The notes beneath the pieces were generated by a model. The model saw only the letters and a program-made list of their open reading frames with translations, searched no databases and was not told where the DNA came from. Positions 33,291 to 40,679 of a stretch of 64,000 bases of DNA are shown one piece after another. Numbering within the stretch: position 1 is the first letter of the stretch; each line of letters opens with the position of its first letter. Source of the DNA: an uncultured Paracoccaceae bacterium (GTDB taxonomy: Bacteria > Pseudomonadota > Alphaproteobacteria > Rhodobacterales > Rhodobacteraceae); assembly GCA_947497185.1 (NCBI GenBank), contig CANMFL010000005.1:186001-250000 (forward strand). The letters run 5' to 3'. Position numbers and translations under genes: made by a program.

Positions 33291-34466
33291 ATGTCAGTTA
33301 CGTCACATGCTCGGGCACAACACGCAAGCCCGTTTCAGCCAGCCCCGCCATTGCCCAAGTTGATTGGCCACGAGATTTATCGTGGGTCCAGTTACGGCGC
33401 GCATCATCCGTTGCGTGTGCCGCGTGTGCCCACCGTGCTGGATTTGACCCGCGCGATGGGGTGGTTGCCGCGTGAGCAGTTCGTGCAAAGCCCGCGTGCA
33501 AAGCCGTCTGCATTGGCCGCATTTCACACGCCCGCTTATCTCGCCGCACTTGTGGCGGCTGAAGCGAGCCAAAGTGTGACGGACCCGATCAAGCAACGCC
33601 ACGCATTGGGAACACCATCAAACCCTGTCTATACCGAGATGTTTCGCAGGCCCGCGACGGGGGCGGGTGCATCGTTGCTGGCGGGTGAAATGCTTGCCCA
33701 CGGCGGGATCATCTATTCGCCCGCGGGGGGCACCCATCACGGGATGCCGGACCGCGCGAACGGCTTTTGTTATTTGAATGATCCGGTGCTCGCGATCCAG
33801 TCACTGCGTCGGAACGGGGCGCAAAAGGTCGCGTATATCGACATCGACGCGCATCATCCTGACGGGGTGGAACATGCCTTTGCGGATGATCCTGATACGC
33901 TGATGATTTCGACGCACGAGGAAAATCGCTGGCCGCGCACGGGTGCGATTGGGAACGTCGGTGCTGGGCAAGTGTGGAATATCCCGTTGCCTGCGGGTGT
34001 CGGCGATGACGTGGCCGCACTTGTGCGTGACGCGGTGATCCTTCCGGTGGTTGATGCGTTCCGGCCTGATGCGATTGTGTTGCAGTGTGGCGCTGATGCC
34101 GTGTTGGAAGACCCGCAGTCGCGGATGGCGTGGTCAAATCACGCACATTGGACCTTTGTCGCAATGTTGAAAACCATGGCCCCGCGTTATCTGGTTCTAG
34201 GCGGCGGGGGTTATAATCCGTGGTCTGTCGGGCGCTGCTGGGCTGGTGTCTGGGCTGTGCTGAACGGCTTCGACGTGCCAGAGGTCTTGCCCGAAGCGGC
34301 GCAGGATGTTTTGCGCAGCTTGACGTGGGAAGGGCAAAAGCGGGTCAAACAGCCGCCCGAACATTGGTTAACGACGTTGGCAGACGATCCGCGTCATGGT
34401 GCTATCCCCGACGAGGTTCGCGTCCGTGTATTGGCGTTGCAAGAGAGGTTGAAGCGATGGATCTAG
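33291..34466 (+). CDS. Histone deacetylase-fold hydrolase (AcuC/class I-like)
   Basis: A 391-residue zinc amidohydrolase with an intact catalytic set: tandem histidines in AGGTHHG (H149, H150), zinc ligands in YIDIDAHHPDG (D186, H188), aspartate in QCGADAVLEDP (D269) and tyrosine in GGGGYNP (Y308). The class I arrangement GGGGYN is like AcuC, which deacetylates acetyl-CoA synthetase, but no acetyl-CoA synthetase or acuA gene is adjacent. A proline replaces the usual glycine or cysteine in HHPDG. Divergent from the NUDIX gene and 37 bases upstream of modA. It is clearly distinct from the class II-like protein at 3.8-4.9 kb. Confidence 0.9.
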   Translation: MSVTSHARAQHASPFQPAPPLPKLIGHEIYRGSSYGAHHPLRVPRVPTVLDLTRAMGWLPREQFVQSPRAKPSALAAFHTPAYLAALVAAEASQSVTDPIKQRHALGTPSNPVYTEMFRRPATGAGASLLAGEMLAHGGIIYSPAGGTHHGMPDRANGFCYLNDPVLAIQSLRRNGAQKVAYIDIDAHHPDGVEHAFADDPDTLMISTHEENRWPRTGAIGNVGAGQVWNIPLPAGVGDDVAALVRDAVILPVVDAFRPDAIVLQCGADAVLEDPQSRMAWSNHAHWTFVAMLKTMAPRYLVLGGGGYNPWSVGRCWAGVWAVLNGFDVPEVLPEAAQDVLRSLTWEGQKRVKQPPEHWLTTLADDPRHGAIPDEVRVRVLALQERLKRWI

Positions 34467-34503
34467 GCTTGTCAGGTTGCATCACAATCCGGATAAGGTT
34501 GCT

Positions 34504-35238
34504 ATGCGTTTGATGTTCCTCTGCCTTTTTTGCTGCGTGATTCCGATCAAAGCTTTGGCTGACGATCTGGTAGTGTTCGCGGCTGCCAGCCTCAAGGGGC
34601 CGCTGGACGCGATTGCTGCGGATTTTGGCGACGTGGTGGTGTCTTATGGCGGCAGCGGCACGTTGGCGCGGCAGGTGTCACAAGGCGCCCCTGCGGACGT
34701 TGTTTTACTGGCGAATGCAGCCTGGATGGACGTGCTCGTGGCAGACGAATGGGTCGCAACGGCGGTCCCGTTTGTGGGCAATGCGTTGGTGATTGTTGGA
34801 CAGCCAGACGCCGATGAAATCGCGTTAACACCTGATGGATTAACCACGGCGCTGGGCGGCGAGCGGATCGCTATGGGCTTTACGAACAGCGTGCCTGCGG
34901 GGATCTACGGAAAAGCGGCGTTAGAGGCGTTGGGCCTGTGGGAAACGGTAGCACCGCGCGTCGTTGAAGTGGACAATGTGCGGGCGGCGTTGAACCTTGT
35001 CGCACGTAATGAAGTCCCGATTGGCGTTGTTTATCAAAGTGATGCGCTGATCGTACCAGAGTTGGAAATCGTCGCGCGGTTCCCCCGTGATAGCCATCCA
35101 GAGATTGCGTATTTCGCAGGTGTCACGGCGCAGGCGACACATCCAAAGGCCGCAAAGTTTATAGCATTTCTAGGAGCCGAGGCGGCGCAGCAAGCGTTGT
35201 CTGACGCGGGCTTCTGCACCGATCGTCAACGGTGCTAA
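34504..35238 (+). CDS. modA: Molybdate ABC transporter, binding protein
   Basis: A 244-residue periplasmic molybdate-binding protein. The signal peptide MRLMFLCLFCCVIPIKALA is cleaved before DDLVVFAAASLKG, whose VFAAASL is the ModA hallmark; SYGGSGTLARQVSQGAPADV and YQSDA also fit the ligand site. The ATG at 34504 is preceded by AAGG at 34495-34498. It is the first gene of modABC, and modB begins three bases after it. No Mo-responsive regulator gene is present in the window. Confidence 0.93.
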   Translation: MRLMFLCLFCCVIPIKALADDLVVFAAASLKGPLDAIAADFGDVVVSYGGSGTLARQVSQGAPADVVLLANAAWMDVLVADEWVATAVPFVGNALVIVGQPDADEIALTPDGLTTALGGERIAMGFTNSVPAGIYGKAALEALGLWETVAPRVVEVDNVRAALNLVARNEVPIGVVYQSDALIVPELEIVARFPRDSHPEIAYFAGVTAQATHPKAAKFIAFLGAEAAQQALSDAGFCTDRQRC

Positions 35239-35241
35239 TGT

Positions 35242-35931
35242 ATGCAGTTTGATCCGGCATTTTGGGGAATTGTAACGCTTTCTTTACGGATTGCGGCTAC
35301 AGCAACAGTGGTCGCATTGCCATTGGCCGTGGCCGTTGCATGGTTGCTTGCGCGGCGTCAGTTTTGGGGGCATCGCATTGTAAACGGGCTGGTGCATTTA
35401 CCGCTGGTTTTGCCGCCTGTGGTGACGGGCTACCTGTTGTTAATCGTGTTTGGCCGTAATGGGCCCATCGGTGGCGTGCTGTACAAACTGTTTGGCGTGA
35501 CATTGGCGTTCAACTGGACGGGGGCTGCGCTGGCGGCGGGGATCATGGCATTTCCGCTGATGGTACGGGCAATCCGGTTGGGGTTCGAGGCGGTCGATAG
35601 CGGGATCGAAGCCGCCGCTGCGACCTTGGGCGCATCGCCGCGCCGCGTCTTTTTAACCGTGACGTTGCCGTTGATCGCACCCGGCATTTTAGCAGGGACG
35701 GTGCTGGGATTTGCCAAGGCGCTGGGCGAATTCGGCGCGACGATCACCTTTGTCGCGGCCATCCCGGGGCAGACGCAAACGATCCCGTCGGCGATATACG
35801 GATTGCTGCAGGTTCCGGGCCAAGAGGGGGCTGTCGTATGGCTGGTCGCCGTGTCGGTGGTGCTGGCAATGGGGGCGTTAATCATGTCTGAATGGCTGGC
35901 GACACGGATGACTAAAAGGCTGGCGGCATGA
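35242..35931 (+). CDS. modB: Molybdate ABC transporter permease
   Basis: A 229-residue inner-membrane permease with five to six helices. The EAA loop AAATLGASPRRVFLTVTLPL that contacts the ATPase is present, along with KALGEFGATITFVAAIPGQT, which is typical of ModB. It follows modA immediately and overlaps modC by 4 nt (ATGA), so the three are co-transcribed and translationally linked. Confidence 0.93.
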   Translation: MQFDPAFWGIVTLSLRIAATATVVALPLAVAVAWLLARRQFWGHRIVNGLVHLPLVLPPVVTGYLLLIVFGRNGPIGGVLYKLFGVTLAFNWTGAALAAGIMAFPLMVRAIRLGFEAVDSGIEAAAATLGASPRRVFLTVTLPLIAPGILAGTVLGFAKALGEFGATITFVAAIPGQTQTIPSAIYGLLQVPGQEGAVVWLVAVSVVLAMGALIMSEWLATRMTKRLAA

Positions 35932-36974
35932 TGCTGCAGGTCGATATTCAAGCGCAATTGGGCGCGTTGAAACTGGACGTTCAGATGGATGTGCCTGCTG
36001 GCGTGACCGTCTTGTTTGGCCCGTCTGGTGCCGGAAAAACGACAGTGATTAATGCGATTGCAGGGCTGTTCAGGCCCGACAGTGGGCAGATAAAACTGGG
36101 CGATGAGGTGCTGTTTGACGGGCGAAAAAACGTGCCGCCGCATCACCGTCAGATGGGCTATGTGTTTCAGGATGCACGTCTTTTTCCGCATTGCACTGTG
36201 CGGCAGAACCTGACCTATGGCGGAAGCCACGACTTTGACCAGATCGTCGATGTGCTGGGGCTGGGCGGGTTGCTGTCCCGCAGGCCAGCGGGCTTGTCAG
36301 GTGGCGAAAAGCAACGTGTCGCACTAGGTCGCGCGTTGATGTCGAACCCCAAAGTTTTGTTAATGGATGAACCGCTTGCCGCGCTCGATGGTCCGCGCAA
36401 ATCAGAGGTGTTGCCCTTTATCGCAGAGATCGCGGCGACGCGAAATTTACCTGTCATTTACGTCACGCACGCGATGGCCGAGGTCACGCAATTAGCCGAC
36501 CAATTGGTGCTGGTCGACAACGGCAAGGTCGCGCACAAGGGGCCTGTGATCGACGTTCTGGCCGATCCGATCGCGGCGAAATACTTTGCAAAGCGGGACG
36601 CGGGCGCGTTGATCGAATGCGTCGTTGAACGCCACGACATCGACGAGGGCATCACCGTTTTGGCCTCTGGCGCTGGGCCAATTTTATTGCCTGGGCAAGT
36701 GGGGCGCGTCGGCGTTGGGTTGCGGCTGTTGATCCCCGCGCAAGACGTGATGCTATCGAAAACAGCGCTGCAAGGTCAGTCCGCGTTAAACATGATCGAG
36801 GCGGTCATCGACGATATCAAATTGCTACCGAACGGAAATTTGGCAGTGATTTTACAGGCGAAAGAACTGCCAATTTGGGCGGAACTGACGCCGCTGTCGG
36901 TCCGGAAATTAGGATTTGAAGCGGGGCAAAACGTCTTTGCAATCTTCAAAGCAACTGCTGTGGGCCCTGTTTAA
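35928..36974 (+). CDS. modC: Molybdate ABC transporter ATPase
   Basis: A 348-residue ATP-binding subunit. The P-loop GPSGAGKTTV, the signature LSGGEKQRVALGRA and Walker B LLMDEPLAALD are intact. The C-terminal 130 residues form a TOBE/MOP-like domain (about residues 285-345), typical of ModC and possibly binding oxyanions. Alternative start ATG three bases later is possible. The stop interlocks in TTAA with the convergent glutathione transferase gene. Confidence 0.93.
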   Translation: MMLQVDIQAQLGALKLDVQMDVPAGVTVLFGPSGAGKTTVINAIAGLFRPDSGQIKLGDEVLFDGRKNVPPHHRQMGYVFQDARLFPHCTVRQNLTYGGSHDFDQIVDVLGLGGLLSRRPAGLSGGEKQRVALGRALMSNPKVLLMDEPLAALDGPRKSEVLPFIAEIAATRNLPVIYVTHAMAEVTQLADQLVLVDNGKVAHKGPVIDVLADPIAAKYFAKRDAGALIECVVERHDIDEGITVLASGAGPILLPGQVGRVGVGLRLLIPAQDVMLSKTALQGQSALNMIEAVIDDIKLLPNGNLAVILQAKELPIWAELTPLSVRKLGFEAGQNVFAIFKATAVGPV

Positions 36975-37621
36975 GCGGGCGCTTTGGCTTTTTCGAGATA
37001 GGCGTCCATCGCAGGTTTATACGCGATTAACTCTTTTGCGACTTCGGCATAACCGCGCAAACGGGCGTCGTAGGCCAGCACCGCGTCGGGCCATGTGATC
37101 GGCAAGTCGATCGCGGTCTCAAAGGCTCTGATCCACGCGAACGTCACCGCAAGTCCGCAGTCGCACATCCAGAGCGTGTCGCGGTCCAATGGGTCGCTGG
37201 ATAGCAGCACGGCAAGCGAGGCGAGGTGTTTGGAAATGGCCGCGCCACCCGCGTTCACAGCGTCAATGTTGCGGGTTGCGTAGGCGACCTGTGGGTAAAT
37301 CGCGCGCACGGCGGGCTCTAGTCGCGTGTCGTGCATCCGGCTTTTCTCGCGCGCTTTGCCACGAAGCTGCACGGTTTCAGGTAGCATTGGAACGTCTGGA
37401 AACGCCTCTTCGATGTATTCTGCGATGGCTTCTGAGTCCGCTAAAACCAGATCGCCGTGGATCATTGCGGGCAGGTTTCCTGACGGGATCAGAGCCTTAT
37501 ACTCCGCCGATCCGTAACCGCCCGGCGGTGGCAATTCGGTGAATGGCACGCCCTTGTGACGCATCAAAATCCGCAGTTTTGCGTTATAAACCGAGACGGG
37601 AACGGCGTAGATCGTCAGCAT
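36971..37621 (-). CDS. Glutathione S-transferase family protein
   Basis: A 216-residue GST: thioredoxin-like N-terminal domain with VPVSVYNAKLRILMRHKGVP and the glutathione-site LIPSGNLPAMIHGDLVLADS EA, then an all-helical C-terminal domain. The serine of the first motif may serve as the catalytic residue. The substrate is unknown. A striking 15-bp inverted repeat lies 17 bases upstream of its start. Confidence 0.85.
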   Translation of the reverse strand: MLTIYAVPVSVYNAKLRILMRHKGVPFTELPPPGGYGSAEYKALIPSGNLPAMIHGDLVLADSEAIAEYIEEAFPDVPMLPETVQLRGKAREKSRMHDTRLEPAVRAIYPQVAYATRNIDAVNAGGAAISKHLASLAVLLSSDPLDRDTLWMCDCGLAVTFAWIRAFETAIDLPITWPDAVLAYDARLRGYAEVAKELIAYKPAMDAYLEKAKAPA

Positions 37622-37637
37622 TTTCAGGCCCTCATGG

Positions 37638-37671
37638 CTAAGGCTGGATATGTCCTCATATCCAGCCTTAG
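37638..37671. repeat. 15-bp perfect inverted repeat with a 4-base loop
   Basis: CTAAGGCTGGATATG (37638-37652) and CATATCCAGCCTTAG (37657-37671) are separated by TCCT. It lies between the GST start and the end of the binding-protein gene, both on the minus strand. The transcript would form a very stable hairpin, but no T run follows, so it could serve as a 3'-end protector or an operator. Confidence 0.7.
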
Positions 37672-37687
37672 GTTCGAAAAGTATAAT

Positions 37688-38467
37688 TTATTCAGCCAAA
37701 AGCTGCCATTTTACGCCCAGTTCATCGAAAAATCCCTGTTCTTGCTTCAGGGTAATCCATGTGTTGACGTAGTTAATCCAAACCTGATCGTCTTGGCGCA
37801 TCAACATCGCGATGGGCGTGGGCGCACGGCCTGCGTCAACTGGCACGATCATCAATTGGTCGTATTGCGCGACCAGTTTGTTGGCCTCGACGGTCGACGT
37901 GATGCTGGCATCAGCGCGACCGACGAGTACTTCTTGAAAGTCACGCGCAGGCGCTTCGACGATGCGGTGCTCGGCGTCGGGAAAGAATTCTTTGATTTGG
38001 GTTTCTTGGGTCGTGCCGAGCGTGGCCGCGACGGACACGTCAGCCACGTTCAGGTCTTCCCACGACGTAAAGCGTTCAGCGTTTTCGGTTAACGTCAAAG
38101 GCACGGTCGTCAGCGAGAAATAGGTGTCGGAATAACCCGCAGCCTTGGCGCGCGATGGCGAAACCGAGGCCGATCCGGTGATGTGGTACTGTCCGGACGT
38201 CACGCCGCTGACCAAAGTTTTCCAGTCGGTCGCCACAAATTCAACCTCAACGCCCAAATCGGCGGCAAGTTCGGTCATCACGTCAATGTCGTAGCCTGTA
38301 TACGAATTTGTCGCGACGTCTTTCATCGTCATCGGGTTCCAGTCGCCAGTCGTGCCGACCTTGAGCACGCCTTCGCTGAGGATATCGTTCAACGCAGATT
38401 GGGCTGTTGCCGACACGGTGCTGGCTGCCAATACGGCAGTCGCGGCAACAATTTTAAAGAATTTCAT
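37688..38467 (-). CDS. Polar amino-acid ABC transporter, binding protein
   Basis: A 259-residue periplasmic binding protein of the family 3 type. The signal peptide MKFFKIVAATAVLAASTVSA ends before TAQSALND. VLKVGTTGDWNPMTMKD and TGYDIDVMTELAADLGVEVE FV are the ligand-binding signatures of polar amino-acid receptors; the ligand is not predictable. The gene is divergent from the ATPase and permease genes, a less common order, with 126 bases between them that must hold both promoters. Confidence 0.85.
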   Translation of the reverse strand: MKFFKIVAATAVLAASTVSATAQSALNDILSEGVLKVGTTGDWNPMTMKDVATNSYTGYDIDVMTELAADLGVEVEFVATDWKTLVSGVTSGQYHITGSASVSPSRAKAAGYSDTYFSLTTVPLTLTENAERFTSWEDLNVADVSVAATLGTTQETQIKEFFPDAEHRIVEAPARDFQEVLVGRADASITSTVEANKLVAQYDQLMIVPVDAGRAPTPIAMLMRQDDQVWINYVNTWITLKQEQGFFDELGVKWQLLAE

Positions 38468-38593
38468 GGGGTTTCCCTTTTCGTTTGAGCGTTGATACCT
38501 AGTTTGCCTTACACAAACGGCAATGCAAAGAGGTGACGCTTTGATCTTGCTCCAGTTACGGTCACTGCTGCGTGATCAGATCAAGGACACCGA

Positions 38594-39343
38594 ATGAGCG
38601 ACCCCCGAGCGCCGATTATCTCAATGCGGAACGTGTCGAAATTCTTTGACGATTTCCAAGCCTTGCGAGACGTTAACCTTGATGTAAGGCTCGGTGAACG
38701 TGTGGTGATTTGCGGCCCGTCGGGGTCGGGGAAATCGACGTTAATCCGTTGTATTAACCGTCTTGAGGCGCATGAAACTGGCGAAATTATTGTGGATGGG
38801 ACGGTGTTAACCGATAACCCTAAAAACCTTGATAAAATTCGCGGCAACGTTGGGATGGTTTTTCAGCAGTTCAATTTGTTCCCGCATTTGACCGTGATTG
38901 ATAACCTGACGCTTGGTCCACGCCGTGTGCTGGGCCTGTCAGACGCGGATGCAAAAGCGCGCGCGATGAAATATCTGGAACGCGTCCAGATTCCAGATCA
39001 GGCCGACAAATTTCCACGTCAATTGTCCGGTGGCCAGCAGCAACGCGTCGCGATTGCACGGTCATTATGTATGGAGCCGCGGATTTTGTTGTTCGACGAA
39101 CCGACGTCCGCGCTTGATCCCGAAATGATTGCGGAAGTGTTAGAAGTGATGACCGAATTGGCCGCGTCGGGCATGACGATGATCGTCGTGACCCATGAAA
39201 TGGGGTTTGCCCGACGGGTCGCGGACACGATGGTGTTCATGGATAAGGGCGAAATCGTCGAAATCGGCGCACCAGAAGACGTGTTCACCGCGCCGAAATC
39301 CAAACGCTTCGGCACCTTCCTGCAGCAAATTTTAAACCACTAA
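38594..39343 (+). CDS. Amino-acid ABC transporter ATPase
   Basis: A 249-residue ATPase of the GlnQ/HisP type. P-loop GPSGSGKST, signature [15 protein letters not shown] and Walker [16 protein letters not shown] are intact, followed by the H-loop VVTHEMGFA typical of polar amino-acid importers. The permease gene starts seven to ten bases after it, so the two are co-transcribed. Confidence 0.92.
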   Translation: MSDPRAPIISMRNVSKFFDDFQALRDVNLDVRLGERVVICGPSGSGKSTLIRCINRLEAHETGEIIVDGTVLTDNPKNLDKIRGNVGMVFQQFNLFPHLTVIDNLTLGPRRVLGLSDADAKARAMKYLERVQIPDQADKFPRQLSGGQQQRVAIARSLCMEPRILLFDEPTSALDPEMIAEVLEVMTELAASGMTMIVVTHEMGFARRVADTMVFMDKGEIVEIGAPEDVFTAPKSKRFGTFLQQILNH

Positions 39344-39350
39344 AGGCGTG

Positions 39351-40088
39351 ATGATGAAAAGATTAACGATCTGCGCCGCATTGATGTTGTTGGCTGGCTG
39401 TTCCGGCAATTGGGGCTGGTACGTGGTCGACCCAACGACGCCTAAGGGTTTGATAAACCTCAAATTCATGCTTAACGGCATGTATTACACGATCCTGTTG
39501 TCGGTCACGGCAATCTCGATATCGGTGGTCGTTGGATTGCTTGTCGCATTGCCGGGGCTGTCGCCGAAAAAAGGCTGGCGCAGATTCAACCGAACCTACG
39601 TCGAAATCGTGCGCGCCGTGCCGATCTTGGTCCTGATCCTGTGGGTCTACTACGGACTGCCGACATTAACAGGAATCACGCTAAACGTGTTTTGGGCGGG
39701 CGTTTTAGCCTTGGCGCTTTCCGATAGTGCCTTTCAGGCTGAGATTTTTCGGGCGGGCATCCAGTCGGTTGCAAAGGGGCAATACGAGGCGTCGCAGTCA
39801 ATTTCGCTTAGCTACCGCGACACGATGCGCTTTGTGATTTTGCCGCAAGCGATTAGGCGGATATTGCCAGCGCTCGGTAATCAATTGGTTTATATGATGA
39901 AAATGTCGTCACTGGTGTCCGTGATCGGGATGCAAGAATTGACGCGCAAAGCCAATGAGTTGATCGTTTCAGAATACCGACCGCTGGAAATCTACACGGT
40001 TCTCGTGCTCGAATACCTCGTGCTTATTTTGATTGTGTCCGCTGGTGTGCGTTGGGTCGAACGCCGGTTGCAGGCGTCAGAAATCTGA
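39351..40088 (+). CDS. Amino-acid ABC transporter permease with a lipobox-like N-terminus
   Basis: A 245-residue HisM/GlnP-type permease. The core has about five helices, RAVPILVLILWVYYGLP and the EAA loop YEASQSISLSYRDTMRFVIL PQAIRR. Unusually, it begins with ICAALMLLAGCSGNWGWYVV, which looks like a lipoprotein signal peptide with a lipobox LAGC just before the first core helix. Only one permease gene is present, so a homodimer is likely. The alternative start at 39354 has better spacing to AAAGG. Confidence 0.88.
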   Translation: MMKRLTICAALMLLAGCSGNWGWYVVDPTTPKGLINLKFMLNGMYYTILLSVTAISISVVVGLLVALPGLSPKKGWRRFNRTYVEIVRAVPILVLILWVYYGLPTLTGITLNVFWAGVLALALSDSAFQAEIFRAGIQSVAKGQYEASQSISLSYRDTMRFVILPQAIRRILPALGNQLVYMMKMSSLVSVIGMQELTRKANELIVSEYRPLEIYTVLVLEYLVLILIVSAGVRWVERRLQASEI

Positions 40089-40090
40089 CT

Positions 40091-40573
40091 CTAAAACGCC
40101 TCATCAACCACAGATTGTATCGAGACATGGGTGGAGGTGTTCGAAACATGGGGCAAAGCCGATATTTTTTCGCCCAAAACCCGCCGATATTCATGAATGT
40201 CGGCGGTGCGCACTTTGAGTAAATAGTCGAAGGCACCCGCGATCATGTGGCACATTTCGATCTCGGGCATTGCGCGGGCAGCTTCATCAAAAGCGCGAAG
40301 GGCCTTTTCAGTGGTGTCGTTAAGCTTGATTTCGATGAATGCGACGTTGCTACGTCCCAATTTCGCAGGGTTCACGACGGCCCTAAATCCGGTGATGTAG
40401 CCTTTGTTTTGCAGGCGTTTCAGCCGTACTTGGCAGGGGGTTTTGGTTAACCCGACTTTGTCGGCCAATGCGGTGACAGAGATTCGGCCATCTACGCGTA
40501 GAATCCGTATAATTGCGCGGTCAAAACGGTCAAGTTCGCCGGATGCGTTGGCTTGATCAGAGGCTTCGCCCAT
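40091..40573 (-). CDS. putR: Lrp/AsnC family regulator of proline use (PutR)
   Basis: A 160-residue Lrp-type protein with an N-terminal helix-turn-helix (about residues 15-75: LDRFDRAIIRILRVDGRISV, VGLTKTPCQVRLKRLQNKGY) and a C-terminal RAM/AsnC ligand domain (residues 80-150). Divergence from putA and the alphaproteobacterial PutR pattern indicate that it activates putA when proline is present. AAGGGG before the ATG supports the start. Two direct repeats in the shared promoter region are candidate binding sites. Confidence 0.88.
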   Translation of the reverse strand: MGEASDQANASGELDRFDRAIIRILRVDGRISVTALADKVGLTKTPCQVRLKRLQNKGYITGFRAVVNPAKLGRSNVAFIEIKLNDTTEKALRAFDEAARAMPEIEMCHMIAGAFDYLLKVRTADIHEYRRVLGEKISALPHVSNTSTHVSIQSVVDEAF

Positions 40574-40603
40574 TTCATGCCCCTTTTTTGGTTTGTTTCG
40601 TAA

Positions 40604-40632
40604 TGAATGACACCCATTTCAGGCTGAATGAC
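40604..40632. promoter_or_regulatory. Candidate PutR binding repeats
   Basis: TGAATGAC occurs at 40604-40611 and again at 40625-40632, a 21-bp spacing equal to two helical turns, in the putR-putA intergenic region. The spacing suits a multimeric Lrp-type protein. The assignment rests on position and phasing only. Confidence 0.45.
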
Positions 40633-40679
40633 TTTCGCCGTTATGCTACCGCTTGTCTACTCTTGATAAGGTTATCGCC

